Assembly (NCBI GenBank): GCA_963932145.1
Contig: OZ010600.1
Span: 46,475,508 to 46,539,507, forward strand
Reading direction: 5' to 3'
DNA from: Acanthosepion lycidas
Lineage: Eukaryota; Mollusca; Cephalopoda; Sepiida; Sepiidae
DNA: 64,000 nt
Below, piece by piece: positions 11,819 through 22,533 of the stretch. Both the position numbers and the translations under genes were made by a program. Every line of letters begins with the position of its first letter. Within the stretch, counting starts at the first letter, position 1. Under the pieces are notes generated by a model. That model was not told the origin of the DNA, did no database searches, and saw only the letters and a program-made list of their open reading frames with translations.

Positions 11819-11822
<4 letters not shown>
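11744..11822. mobile_element. Mariner-derived palindromic MITE, copy 1
   Basis: About 79 bp, nearly a perfect palindrome with arms starting GGTGCAAAAATAATGTCGG and a short central loop of T/A. The ends resemble mariner terminal repeats (right end CACCAACCTAA; left end slightly altered, TTTAGTGGTGC). It has the size and layout of known about 80-bp mariner MITEs such as human MADE1. No coding capacity. Confidence 0.85.

Positions 11823-11872
<50 letters not shown>
11823..11872. repeat. (TA)n microsatellite
   Basis: TA run starting directly at the MITE right end, consistent with insertion at a TA target. Confidence 0.97.
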
Positions 11873-11873
<1 letters not shown>

Positions 11874-13143
11874 TTTCCACTGGATATAGTTTTCCCTGAA
11901 TATCCTTTTCTTTTTTTTTATTCCTCTTTCTTTCCTCCTACCTTTCCTTCAAGACTCTTTTCCCCTCTTCCGTTTCCCAGATCCTCCCAACGTAATATTA
12001 TTATGTAGGCTTCTCGGTCTAAAAGCGTAAATGTGTCCAGCTCAAAATAAACGGAAATATTACATTCTGACTTTAGTGCGGGAAAATAATATTGATTTAT
12101 AAAAAGCTGAATAATAATATAAATAATACAGAGATTATCACCTCGATAATTCTTTTTTTAATCATTAGATTCTTCGAGAAAGTATCAGATAAGAACCTAT
12201 TCAAATGTAATGGAAATATAAGAAAATGTAAATTCATTTCTCAAGAATATGTTCATCATAATTAATAATGACAAAACCTATTTAGAAATTGATTTTTATT
12301 CTTTTTAGTTTAAATATTCTTATAGCTCCATATTAATTCCACCTTTTTTTTTTTTTTTTTGCCACTTATAGTTACACAAGTGTCCTGAAAAGGTGAAAGT
12401 TTAAAGATGTTAACTACATTGGATAGGAATATTGTCGTAGATCAACATAATGATTTGATCTTCTGAGTTTGTTTACTAAGTGAGGTTCTTGCACTGTCAT
12501 TCTGATAAATGAAGCATTTTCTGTTGACTAAATCAAATCGAACGGATTACTTATTCCAAAATACTATCTCAGGTATTATTTTCAAGTTTTATAAATATTT
12601 TTCCAATTTGAAGATATTTGTGAATCTTTGGAAAGAAAAGTTAATTGTAAAGTTGAATAAAAGAGTAAACGCCCAACATTACAGTGTCTAGAAATTCCTA
12701 TTAATTCAAATATTAATTAATATAACAAGACTATCCTGTCAATAACGCTTAAATTAATTCTTAATCAGAAATTATCTTTTTACTCTGATTTATAGTGCAT
12801 TTCTATAGTAAAACTACTTACACTGTATTTCTGTAGTAAAATTATCAAGGCATTTACAATATGCATAACTTTTTTCTATTAGTAATGATTACATTCATGT
12901 CTAACCAATGACACTCTTTCTTTCTAATTTTAATTTTCTACGGTAAAATTATTTACATTTCATATTCACACCGTTAACAATGCTATCAGCAGTGAAATTA
13001 TTTACAATGCATTTTTCAATAAAAATCAGTTATATTGTATTTACATTTCGATTAACGGGTCATTTAAATTAAATCGTATATCACTAAACAACGATAAGAA
13101 CACACATACGCACAAGTAATCCGATAAATCCTTACACAAATAT
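11873..13143. other. No gene seen; degenerate repeats of a short motif
   Basis: AT-rich. T-run at 12344-12360. Between about 12790 and 13050 a motif like GTAAAATTATTTACA recurs about four times with substitutions, suggesting an old, decayed minisatellite. No coding signal. Confidence 0.45.
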
Positions 13144-13144
13144 A

Positions 13145-13900
13145 TTAGATTGAGTCATAAGTAATTTTCGTTTTGTAATGACGAATATATCAATCTAATT
13201 ACTAATCATATATGTCAGTTACGAATAAATTTGGAGGATACCTTAGTTTTTGCCCGGCATTGGCAGAATTAAAGGATAAATTTCTTAACCCCAATAATGC
13301 AGGGATTGAAAATGCATTTACGGCACATAATGTTATGGGAATTCAAGGAAAGGAATAAGGTTATGGAAATATCTAGAAAAATAGGGTCAAGGAGTCATAA
13401 CTAACGATCATGTGCAAAATTGGTTTGCAAATTTTCGCTCTGCGGAAACGTCGTTAGGAGGTGAGCCTAGATAGGGACGTTCATCTAACTTTGATGTATC
13501 CTCCTCCTCCTCCTTCTTCTTCTTCTTTTTCTATGTGCCGTATCCATTCAAAACGTAGGCGATCATGGCTCTCTACAATTTCCTGTCCTTTGTAGCTCTT
13601 AGTAAAGTTTGTCTTTTTTCTTATATCTCCTGTGAGTGTCAAATTTTCCAAGCCCTCTATCTTCATTTTGTGCTCTAGAAATTTCAACAGTCTCTTTCTG
13701 ATTCGAAATATATGTGTCCTTTTAGTTTCCATTTTCCTCGTCGCTCAAGTATTCAGTTCATGGTATCCTCAGCATTCTTCTGTAGAACCACATTTCTGTT
13801 GCCTCAAATGTTTACTCCAGCCTTTGATGATGAAGTTCTAAAGCCATTAAGGGAAAGCAATCTATGGCAAAGCAGTATGGAATTAGTGTAGATGTTAAAC
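13145..13900 (+). pseudogene. Mariner transposase N-terminal relic split by a LINE
   Basis: A possible terminal repeat begins at 13147 (TTAGATTGAGTCATAAGTAA). From 13338 the sequence reads EFKERNKVMEISRKI, then after a frameshift VQNWFANFRSAETS and GGEPR-stop-GRSSNFD up to 13496. These match the mariner helix-turn-helix and the W..KFRSG...L.D.PRSGRPS.FD linker. The following mariner residues, DDEVLKPLRES, resume at 13826-13858. The 325 bp between are a minus-strand LINE piece flanked by an 8-bp duplication, so the transposon was hit by the LINE. The catalytic DDD domain is not seen downstream. One stop, one frameshift and the insertion make it a pseudogene. Confidence 0.8.
13497..13821 (-). 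mobile_element. 5'-truncated LINE inserted in the mariner relic
   Basis: On the minus strand this reads EATEMWFYRRMLRI, then KIEGLENLTLTGDI and FTKSYKGQEIVESHDRLRF. These are the C-terminal landmarks of the same LINE family as the plus-strand copy at 55640-56780 (there EATEIWFYRRMLRIT and RKEGMENLIL). The 3' end is a GGA-rich stretch (13501-13530). The octamer CTTTGATG flanks it at 13489-13496 and 13822-13829, a target-site duplication, and removing the insert with one octamer restores the mariner reading frame. Frameshifts and an internal deletion relative to the other copy make it inactive. Confidence 0.85.
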
Positions 13901-14352
13901 CTATCACAATTTACCCTTTTAGAAAAGATAGAGAATGTCAGCTAGCTGATTGTTTAGATTCGATACGCAATTAGCGAAAAGAAAAATACATGGGTCTTTC
14001 ATAAAGAAAAATCCACTGTAAAAAAAGAACTACAAATACTAAAAGCATTAAACATGAAAACCGAAAAAACCAATATCAATAAAATGTCATCAAATTTAAG
14101 ACAGACATAGTAAATATATTTCAAAAATAAAAATAAGAAAACTACAGGATATCACGAATTGTCGTGTGAACACGAGAAGACGCGATATTTGAAAAAGATG
14201 AACACTACAAAAAACTCTGAATGCCAAAATCAGTCAGAGATTGAACAATTTATATTTAGATATGTACCAGATACTAGGAAAATGGTTGGAAATATAAAAA
14301 ATAAACTTTCGTTGGTCTTTAACCACATAACCTGTATAAATGAAAATTCTTA

Positions 14353-14355
<3 letters not shown>
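13901..14355. other. No gene seen
   Basis: A-rich; the frame starting at 14159 runs into the TA array and matches nothing I recognise. Confidence 0.45.

Positions 14356-14422
<67 letters not shown>
14356..14422. repeat. (TA)n microsatellite
   Basis: TA run of about 33 units, at the truncation point of the PLE piece that follows. Confidence 0.97.
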
Positions 14423-14423
<1 letters not shown>

Positions 14424-14426
<3 letters not shown>

Positions 14427-14700
14427 ATAACTTTTTGCTAGAGGAGTGCTGGTTAATACGACGTTCAACAGATGATGGGTTATGTTGAAAAGAGACGTTG
14501 GGTGATTGGAGTTAGGGTTCATATAAATGGGACTAGCGTTGTTTTTCAAGAAAGGTTGAAAATTATTAAGCGCTAAATTTAAAGTTATGGCTAAGAAATC
14601 AACCTGTTTAATATTAGAGTTAATTTTAACCTTAAAATGTAAAGATTTAATTAATCTATGAATCACGTTTTTAGCTTATCCACTTTAAATCTAGTAGAAT
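14424..14700 (-). pseudogene. Penelope-like element RT fragment
   Basis: Minus-strand translation from about 14690 gives TRFKVDKL, then VDFLAITLNLALNNFQPF and ASPIYMNPNSNHPTSLF. This aligns with the region after the RT core in the better preserved PLE at 35900-36090 (there VNFLEVTLDLAINTYQPY and PLYIDPKSNHPLSII). At least one stop lies upstream, and the frame is lost into the TA run at its downstream end. No GIY-YIG part is present. Confidence 0.75.
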
Positions 14701-15099
14701 TATTTACTATCATTAAACAATTATTTAAATTAATTTCATTATATGCAGTAAGGTTGTGCAAAATAAATAACCCGACTGAATCAGAGGAACACAGAATCCA
14801 ATGATCCCATAGATATGTCAAAATTTTCATCCGAATTTTTTATCCACTGTTCATTGTTGTGGATTAGGATTGATTTTCTACAGTTTAAGTTTACATTCAT
14901 AAAATCATTTTCAGCGGACATTTTAAGTTGACTTCACCCGATTCCTTTCATTATTCTTTCATCTTTTCTCTTACCTCAGGTTTTATGTCGTGGTGGGCTG
15001 AAAGCTTCTCAGACCGATCCACTGTGGTAAATGATCAGGCATCAGATTCTGTGTAAGAAGCCTTCCTAGACCAACTGAGAACTTTTCAGCATCCACTCG
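14701..15099. other. No gene seen
   Basis: No recognisable element. Confidence 0.45.
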
Positions 15100-15960
15100 T
15101 ACATTTTCTCCTTAAACTTTCTTTTTCATCCTCTTTTGCTTCTCACCTCTTCATCCACCTCCTCTTCCCCCCCTATTACACCCCCCTCTTATTACTACTG
15201 CTATTACTATTATTATTTCGTTTTTCTAAATTCATTTCCTTCTTTCCCGTTTTTTTTTTTCTTCTTACTCTTCTTTTTCTTGTTTTTCCTACTTCTTTGT
15301 CTTTTCTGTGTTTTTTCCTTCATTTTCTTGTCTTTTCTTTCGTTTTTTTAACTTTTTCCAACCGTTTCTTCCATTTCTTATTTCCTGATTTTCTTTTTTT
15401 TTTCTTGCTATTTTTCTTTTCTCTATCTTTTTCCTCCTCTTCTTTAGCTTTCATTCTGCTCTCCATCTTTCCATGTTTTGTATATTTTCATATTTTTCGC
15501 AGTCTTTTTTTCGTTTCCTCTTCTTTTATTGCGGTTTTCATTCCGCGTCTTTCTTTCTTGTTTTCTCTTTTCTTCTTCTTCTTCTTCTCTATTAATCTTT
15601 CTCTATTTCTCTTTCTTATTTTTCTATTTCTTCTCTGTCCCTTTATCGGTCATTTCTTCTTTTTCGTTTTTCAATCTTTTCTTTTTTGGTCTTTTTCTAT
15701 ATCTTCCTCTTCTTTATTTTGATTTCTTTTCTCTTAGATTGTTTTCTTTTGTTAATCTCTGCCCGCTTCGTTAGATCTTCCTGAATATTCTAACATTTTT
15801 CTTTCATTACTTCTTTTCTTTCTATCTATCTTTCTTTCTCCTTAATTTTTCTTCTGTTTGTTTGTTCCTATGTTTATTCCTTTTCTTCTTTCCCAATTCA
15901 CACTAAAGTTTAACCTCCTCCTTTCCTTGTTTCCCTATTCATCAATTCTCATCGTTAACG
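15100..15960. repeat. Pyrimidine-rich low-complexity tract
   Basis: About 860 bases in which the plus strand is overwhelmingly T and C (TTTCTT, TCTTCT and similar). Frames here (for example 141 codons at 15297-15722) consist almost only of Phe, Ser and Leu and are compositional artefacts. It mirrors the purine tract at 32-34 kb and probably arose from a decayed TTTC/TTC microsatellite. Confidence 0.8.
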
Positions 15961-16745
15961 TTCTTTTCCCTCCACTTTTATCATTCAACGCCACCTAGCG
16001 ACAATTCTTCTCTCCTACCACACTCATTTCTTATCTCTCTCACCCACTCTCTCTGTTTCTCTCTCTCTCTCACACACACTTTCCATCTCTCTCCTTTTTT
16101 CTCTCTGTTTTCTTTATGCCAGATACCCACAAATGGTTTACACCGAAGCGCATATAAAATGAAATTTAAGCAAAATACACGCAAGTGAGCAACGCATGCC
16201 AATCTTTATTTGTAATTTCACTTACTTAACATTTAGCCTTGTCCTATCAGACAGGGGACGATCTTCACACCATCACTCTCTTCTTTATTGCCTCTTTTCT
16301 TTCAAATGGGACACGTCGACCACTGGCTGCTTTCTCTTGTATTGTTGCCGTGACCGGTTCGGTATGAGGCGTAGATCCCCGTCCTCTGTTTCTAGGCTAT
16401 ACTGGCCGTGTTTGCCGCTTTGTCGTCATTGGTCCGACTTATCACACTTCTCATTTCAATAAACTGATTCGGCCGATTTCTTAATAGTAAAACGGTATAC
16501 AAGACAGGTACGCAAATGTGTCTGGCTTCCTATCCAGCCTGTTAACATGAATAAGCGAGTTGCGTCTGTTTTATTATACATATATATCGTAACGTATTCA
16601 ACGGCTAAATTTAGTCCAACACAAAAAAAATAAGTAAGAAGATTGTGTTGCGCCAATTTCAAAAGTGAGGTGAGCTTGTCTGCATTTGAAACTCTGGCTT
16701 CGAATATCGTCTGCCGTTGTGAAGAAAAAGCAATTACAGATAATA
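15961..16745. other. No clear gene; short CT and CA repeats
   Basis: CT/CA stretch at 16030-16080. The 88-codon plus frame at 16196 and 123-codon minus frame at 16456-16827 match nothing I recognise. Confidence 0.4.
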
Positions 16746-16790
16746 CATTACGGATCGAACCCACTCTACGGCTGATAGCTATTCCTAGAC
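16746..16790 (-). repeat. tRNA-like promoter box (possible SINE fragment)
   Basis: On the minus strand, GGGTTCGATCCG (16752-16763) is a good pol III B box, with TAGCTATCAGCC upstream as a weak A-box region. No cloverleaf can be drawn, so at most a tRNA-derived SINE remnant. Confidence 0.3.
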
Positions 16791-16920
16791 AAGGCGTTCG
16801 CCCCTTCCTATTATATTTACTCATCATACTACCTATTTATCTACCTATCTATATCAATTTATCCATCTATAATTCGAGGTAAAAAGAGGAATAATATATA
16901 TAAAACGAAAAGAGACGAGA

Positions 16921-16953
<33 letters not shown>
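16921..16953. repeat. (GATA)n microsatellite
   Basis: About eight ATAG units. Confidence 0.97.
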
Positions 16954-16964
16954 ATCGCAGTCCA

Positions 16965-17115
16965 AAGCTATTATCTGAATTCTGACATGAAATATTCGCT
17001 GTATAATGTTCAATTTATGTGATTAATATTCAGCACACTATTAAGTCCATTAACAAGGAAATAGATTATTTTGAAAAATTAATATTAATTGTACAATATA
17101 AATGCTTTTCCTTTT
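16965..17115. repeat. Unnamed dispersed repeat X, copy 2
   Basis: Shows the blocks ATAATGTTCAATTTATGTGA, GATTAATATTCAGCAC and TAACAAGGAAATAGATTATT in the same order as the other copies of this repeat. Directly follows a GATA array. Confidence 0.55.
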
Positions 17116-17199
17116 CATCAATAAGCTACGATTTTTTCTAAGTACCTACGTCGATATTCGACAAGTAATTTTACACATTGAATATACTATATCGAAAAA

Positions 17200-17790
17200 A
17201 GATCTGCTGCTAGAAAAGTTGAACCACTGTGTCGGGCTAGACAATTTTTCTCGCTAGAATCTAATATATTCTATTCGTCCATGTTTTGAATATTGCTGCC
17301 ACATATAGTCTGGTGTTTCTGCTGTATATTTAGATCTTCTTGATAAAACCCATGAAGAATCTGCAATGTAATTTCTTCTGACATCTCGGCTTCAGTCACT
17401 TTCTCACAACCGTAATTTAGCTTTCCCGCGTCTTTCCTATAAATATTTTCATGGCAACTGTTCGCACGAACTCTCCTCTATGCTACCTAGACTTTATGAA
17501 TTTAAGCGCAGTACTAGATTGACAGATAGGTTTCATCATCTTACAGTTGAAATGGTTAGATGTAACCGTAAGTTCTATACTAACAGTTTCTTCAATCGTT
17601 TGTGGAATTCTCTTCAGACACCATGCTTTCCAGTCAACTTTAATCTTCAAAAATGCAAATTCATTGTCAATCTTTATCTTCTGTCTTCTTAATTCATGTT
17701 CTTTTATTATCCTTGCCCCTTAATATTTCCCTTATATTTTTTCACATTCAGTGGCTTTGTTGCGTTCCTTGGGGGTGAAATGACTAAAAA
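17200..17790 (+). pseudogene. Jockey/CR1-like LINE 3' relic
   Basis: Starts inside ORF2 with SAARKVEPLCRARQFFSLES-like codons at 17205-17262 and continues with pieces matching KSTIRPC..YCCHIWSG in broken frames. It ends with a 70-codon frame (17480-17692) reading LYEFKRSTRLTDRFHHLTVE and NRLWNSLQTPCFPVNFNLQK. This is the C-terminal WNSL..PCFP..FNLQ.CK landmark, followed by a 3' end with GTGGCTTTGTTGCGTTCCTT and GGGGGTGAAATG. Same family as 57513-58290 but far more mutated; inactive. Confidence 0.75.
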
Positions 17791-17972
17791 AAACAAACTC
17801 TGGTTAGCCTCTTGTCTACAAATTCTTAAGACATAGATATAATTCTTCTTTAGACAATTTTGACATATTGTAGTCTCTCCAAAGTGAAACAGGAACCTGT
17901 TAACAATTCAAAGAATTTCTACTGAATTATAATCTACAATCATAAACCAAAAATCGTAGTGAATAAGAAATA
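17738..17972 (+). repeat. Direct duplication, copy A
   Basis: This block (LINE 3' end plus about 190 bp of following sequence) recurs at 18540-18785 with an estimated 85 percent identity, including GTTGCGTTCCTTGGGGGTGA, CTTAAGACATAGA and GAAACAGGAACCTGTTAA. Confidence 0.85.
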
Positions 17973-18539
17973 AATCAATAAATCAAACTTCCATAGGGGC
18001 AAAGCAAGAAAAAATATGTCAAACAATGAGAGGAACCACTCCAAAAGAGTTGTTCCCGGTGACAAAAGTTCCACAAGATCGAAAAAAAAAAATAATTAAA
18101 AATAAAATACGGCATCAGAGGTGAATCTTTGTCACTTGAACAAGTGAAGTTTAGAAATAGACGCTTGCCAGATGTGATTTACCCAGGAAGAAGACTGGAG
18201 AAAGTGTCGGCTGGAATGTTATGCCAAAAAAGAGAAAGTTGAGGCTGCTACTTTGCATAATATATCGACAAAATAAAATATCAAAACCATATCCAGAATA
18301 ATTATTTCAGAAAATAAATTTGATTTCTTTCTCGATGTTTTTATAAGCCATGATGTAAAATTTCATGAAAATTGACGATCTCGTTTCTGTTCCCAAAGCA
18401 AAAAAGGAAAAATTAAACGAAAAAAGAATAGTGAGTGTTTAAAGAATTCTTTCTAAAAGTATTTGAAATTTTCTTTTACGTAACCTAATGAAACCCTATT
18501 CTCCTTCATATTTTTATCTTCAGTGGTAAAAATGTAAGG
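17973..18539. other. No gene seen between the duplicated blocks
   Basis: A-rich sequence. No recognisable element. Confidence 0.45.
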
Positions 18540-18785
18540 TTTTTTCACGTTCAGTGGCTTTGTTGCGTTCCTTGGGGGTGAAATGATTTTAAAAAATCCT
18601 CTGATTAGCCTGTTGTCTACAGATTCTTAAGACATAGAATATAATTCTTCTTTAGGCAATTTTTATGTATTGTAGTCTCTCCAAAAGCGAAACAGGAACC
18701 TGTTAAAAATTTAGCTGATTAAAAGATTTTCTACTGAATTATAATCGGCGAGCATAAACCAAAAATCGTACTGAATAAGAAAACC
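18540..18785 (+). repeat. Direct duplication, copy B
   Basis: Second copy of the 17738-17972 block, starting at the LINE 3' terminus. No LINE coding sequence stands before it, so the duplication begins within the LINE tail. Confidence 0.85.
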
Positions 18786-19621
18786 AAAAAATATTATATA
18801 AATCCAACTGCAAAAAAAATTAAACTTGATTAATCAAATGCAACATCTTTGTTAATGAAAGTGTTTGATTTGAAAATCAGCATTCGAAATGCTGACTTTT
18901 GGCTGCGCTCGAACACCACCTGTCACTTGCCTGTGTGGAACAAAATAAATCTTTTCTACTTAGTACATCGATTTTAGATCCAGATCGAGCAATTCAATCT
19001 ATATACTGGAAACAGCAGTCCATGCTAGATCCTACATTGCTGATCTTCGCCTAAGACGTCGACGTATTTTAAAAATGTTGATATACTTTATGTCTTCGTA
19101 CTGTATCATTTCTAGTCGATGTATTTACGAAGAGAATGTCGCCATTTAGGACCGAACTTATTACATTAGATTCTGGGACTTGTAGGTCAACCACTTTTTT
19201 ATTCTTCTATTGTATATTTCTAAGTACAGGTTTTTACACAGTTCTCATATTTACGACCAGTTTTCTTATGGGATTGTTCCATGCAAGCATATACACCAAC
19301 ATCTTGCGTATATCGACGAGTGTTCCTTGTCTATTATTGACCGAGTGGGATCAATCAATAATCACAAATATCAATTATTAATCAATAATATCGTCTAATT
19401 CAATTGCAACAAGAAACGAATTATTCAGTCAAGCGTCAGCTATAAATCGAATCGCCATCATATTAATTATCTTTCATTATTTGAAATAACATTTTTGATA
19501 TATTATATATTTGGGTATTTAAACAGATTAACTATGCTTGGTTCATAGCTAAAAAGAGAAATGAACGTTGTGCTTTACCTGGCTCCCAAATGAGAAAGCA
19601 AATCAGCATTTGAAACTATGA
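18786..19621. other. No gene seen
   Basis: Contains the short motif AAAATCAGCATTCGAAATG (18874-18892), variants of which occur near 19598, 25258 and 39352. No coding signal. Confidence 0.4.

Positions 19622-19684
<63 letters not shown>
19622..19684. repeat. (TA)n microsatellite
   Basis: TA run of about 30 units followed by a short CA stretch. Confidence 0.97.
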
Positions 19685-19692
<8 letters not shown>

Positions 19693-19920
19693 CATAATAC
19701 ACACCGAGTTAATCAATAAGTCTGTATCTTAATGACGCAAAAGTTTTATTTTACACAACACAAATGTATCTACTTAATCTCCTTGATTATCAATGCACTT
19801 AATTTAAAAGGGAAACTTAATCACATAGGTCAGATATTTTGGCGAGAAGACTTAAGATCAAAATACTGATTATTTACGTATAAATACATTCTCCTGTGTG
19901 TGTATATATATATGTGTGTG

Positions 19921-21258
19921 TGTGTCCATAAAGTTCGTGTGCATTTTAAAAAATGTATAACTTTATTTGTATTTGCGATAGAAATAATCTATAAAAAATG
20001 TTATAAAGTTCAATGTACCTAATTTTAAGTATAGTTATTGAATAATTCTTTACCACAAAATTTGCAACAATTTTTAGATAAATAAAAAAAGATTTTTTTC
20101 CAGAATCAATTTGATCCATGGCTTCAACTGAGGAAAAAGTAAACTGTGTCCTTTGGTTGGCTGAACTGAAATCTACTATTGCTATACAAAGAAAGTTTAG
20201 AATTAAATACAATAAAGAACCACCTCATAGGAACACTATTGCTAAATGGATGAAAAAATTTAAAGAGACAGGCTCCGTCCATGATAAGCCACAGTCTGGA
20301 AGGCCATGTATCAGTGATGAAAGTGTTGCATCCATAGAAAAATCCTTTACAGTAAGTCCAAGAAAGTCTGTAAGATGTGCATCATTAGAGCTCAGGCTTC
20401 CAAAGTCTAGTGTGCATAAGTTTCTGCGGGCAAAACTTCACATGAAAACTTACAAAATTCAATTACATCAACAGTTGTTAAAAGAGGATTATTATGCAAG
20501 GCTAACCTTCTGTCATCAGTTCAATGAAAAATTTGGCAATGATGATGCATTTGTAAATAGTTTACTGTTCTCTGATGAAGCAACATTTCACATTAGTGGC
20601 AAGGTCAACAGGCATAATTGCCGAATTTGGGGAACTGAAAACCCAAATGAAAGGGACTCTCTTAAAGTTAATGTGTGCTGTGCTTTGGGAAAAAATCGGA
20701 TCATAGGGCCATATTTTTTTCAATATCGTGTTATTAACAGTGACAGCTATTTAGATATGCTGCAGAATTACTTTATTCCGCAGCTTCAACAATTAAACTT
20801 GAAAGATAATACAGTGTTTCAACAAGATGGAGCTCCTTTGGAGTCACTTTGCTCTGCGTGTTAGAGAGCTTCTAAATCCGGAATTTCCTAACAGATGGAT
20901 CGGAAGGGGTGGACCATTTTATTGGCTTCCAGGTTTGCCAGTTTTGACTCCATTAGATTTTTTATCGGGACATGTGAAAACAATTGTGTATGCAACCAAA
21001 CTGAGTTCATTAGAAGATTTGAAAGCTAAAATGACTAATGTGATTTCAGGCATTACTGTAAATCAGTTGGCAAATGTTTTCCATGAACTGCAAAATCATT
21101 TTACCCATTGTATTGCTAACGATGGAGGACATGTTGAAACTTAAATAAAATTTCAATAAAACCTTAAAAAGTATCGATTTACTTCTTTCTAATCCTTTTT
21201 ACAAATAATTTCTATCGCAAATACAAGTAAAGTTATAAATTTTTTAAAGTGCACATAG
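19921..21258 (+). mobile_element. Tc1/mariner transposon, DD41D type, with long terminal inverted repeats
   Basis: A 1.3-kb element whose left end (about 19925-19997) and right end (21194-21258) form inverted repeats of about 60 bp with roughly eight mismatches; both contain TTTGCGATAGAAAT and ATAACTTTA. The outermost right end past 21256 no longer matches the left end. A TG microsatellite lies directly before the left end. The transposase lies between in the same orientation. Confidence 0.85.
20118..21144 (+). pseudogene. Mariner-type (DD41D) transposase with one frameshift
   Basis: Encodes a cut-and-paste transposase of about 345 residues in two frames: 20118-20864 and 20827-21144. Residues 1-60 form a helix-turn-helix domain (TIAIQRKF..., NTIAKWMKKFKETGSV), followed by the SGRP linker at 60-63 and a second DNA-binding helix region to about 110. 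The catalytic domain shows D153 in LLFSDEATFH and D237 in VFQQDGAP. Just after QQDGAP about four extra bases (near 20836-20842) shift the frame. The second frame continues HFALRVRELLN...FPNRWIGRGGP and has the third Asp in LTPLDF (codon at 20956). Allowing for the extra bases, 41 residues separate the second and third Asp, the spacing of rosa-like DD41D elements. WIGRGGP and the end CIANDGGHVE are family landmarks. The start Met at 20118 precedes the conserved EEKVNCV. The frame is otherwise open, so decay is recent. Confidence 0.9.
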
Positions 21259-21356
21259 AGAAAAGAAAAAACAGACGAAAGGAAAGAAACCTGTCCATGC
21301 AACTATACACAGTGGTCAATTTACAAATCAACTAAACGCTAACCAGTGACACCGCA

Positions 21357-21359
<3 letters not shown>

Positions 21360-21411
<52 letters not shown>
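21360..21411. repeat. (TA)n microsatellite
   Basis: TA run followed by TGTATGTA. Confidence 0.97.
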
Positions 21412-21419
<8 letters not shown>

Positions 21420-21907
21420 ATGTGTGGCATAGTTATGTAGGTCTATGTAAAATGACGGATAAACATAGGATGCTCCGTATCTACCCTAATGCTTACATTA
21501 CTCTTACGACATTTAAACAAAACCAGTTAACTCAGAACTCTGAAGTTTCAGATCTAACCACGGATCTCTCAATGATTTACTAAAATGTAAAAGTCGATCA
21601 ATGATAATAAAACAGATTTTCTAGAAAATTCTAATTCCCTTATTCAGTTTAATGCCACTAACAAGTCTGTCTATTTTGACGCATCAATGATATCAATGAT
21701 ATCGGTAATATGATGGTTTAGAGTCAAGATGGACACAAAAGGAATACTAAATTGCTTGATTTTAAAGGATATTGATGTTGTCTTAAATATTATAAATTTA
21801 AAACTGAATAAAGTTTATAAAGATTTTTAATGTTTCTTTTTCTCTCTATTTTATTGAAATATGTAAATCAACTTGCATATTCTTTCTCTAATCTCAAGAT
21901 ATACGTC
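21412..21907. other. No gene seen
   Basis: AT-rich; a small direct repeat ATCAATGATATC at 21686-21702. No recognisable element. Confidence 0.45.
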
Positions 21908-22020
21908 TTACTAATTAACCCATAGCTGAGAAAAGAAGAGGTGAATTCATACCTTTCACAAGGGTATTTGCGCATAAGGAAATATAACGAAACCGATTTG
22001 AATTGGAATTACTGTAGCTA
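21908..22020 (-). repeat. SINE body, minus strand
   Basis: Reverse complement shows the SINE body: AATTCCAATTCAAATCGGTT, then GCGCAAATACCC, GAAAGGTATGAATTC and a TTAATTAGTAAGA end. Same as at 23285-23410 and 40390-40480. No 5S head visible. Confidence 0.65.
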
Positions 22021-22021
22021 C

Positions 22022-22022
22022 T

Positions 22023-22085
<63 letters not shown>

Positions 22086-22246
22086 TTCGTCTTTTTTAAA
22101 AATCCAGAGTCAATACAAATCTATCCTACTCGATTTCATAAAACTCTTAATTCCTGCTTTCCTCTCCCTTGCAATATCACTCAGTAACCTTCTACCTTGA
22201 GGAGTCCTTGAGCCTACCATTGGGTGAATTATCAATAATAAAAATT

Positions 22247-22304
<58 letters not shown>

Positions 22305-22465
22305 TTCGTCTTTTTTAAAAATCCAGAGTCAATACAAATCTATCCTACTCGATTTCATAAAACTCTTAATTCCTGCTTTCCTCTCCCTTGCAATATCACT
22401 CAGTAACCTTCTACCTTGAGGAGTCCTTGAGCCTACCATTGGGTGAATTATCAATAATAAAAATT

Positions 22466-22532
<67 letters not shown>

Positions 22533-22533
22533 T
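22022..22533. repeat. Tandem duplication of a 229-bp LINE-tail plus GATA unit
   Basis: Three GATA arrays (22022-22085, 22247-22314, 22466-22533) separate two practically identical 161-bp spacers. The spacers begin TTTCGTCTTTTTTAAAA and end in CCTTCTACCTTGAG...CCATTGGGTGAA plus a short A-rich link. The offset between corresponding bases is 229. The spacer end is the LINE 3' terminus also seen at 8880-8925, so the GATA array is likely the tail of that LINE and the whole unit was tandemly duplicated. Confidence 0.9.

Noticed and set aside
15136-15774. Plus-strand frames of 71-141 codons made of Phe, Ser and Leu
   Set aside because: Products of the pyrimidine-rich tract; composition only.
16456-16827. 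123-codon minus-strand frame
   Set aside because: Crosses a tRNA-like box and shows no known domain; probably repeat-derived.
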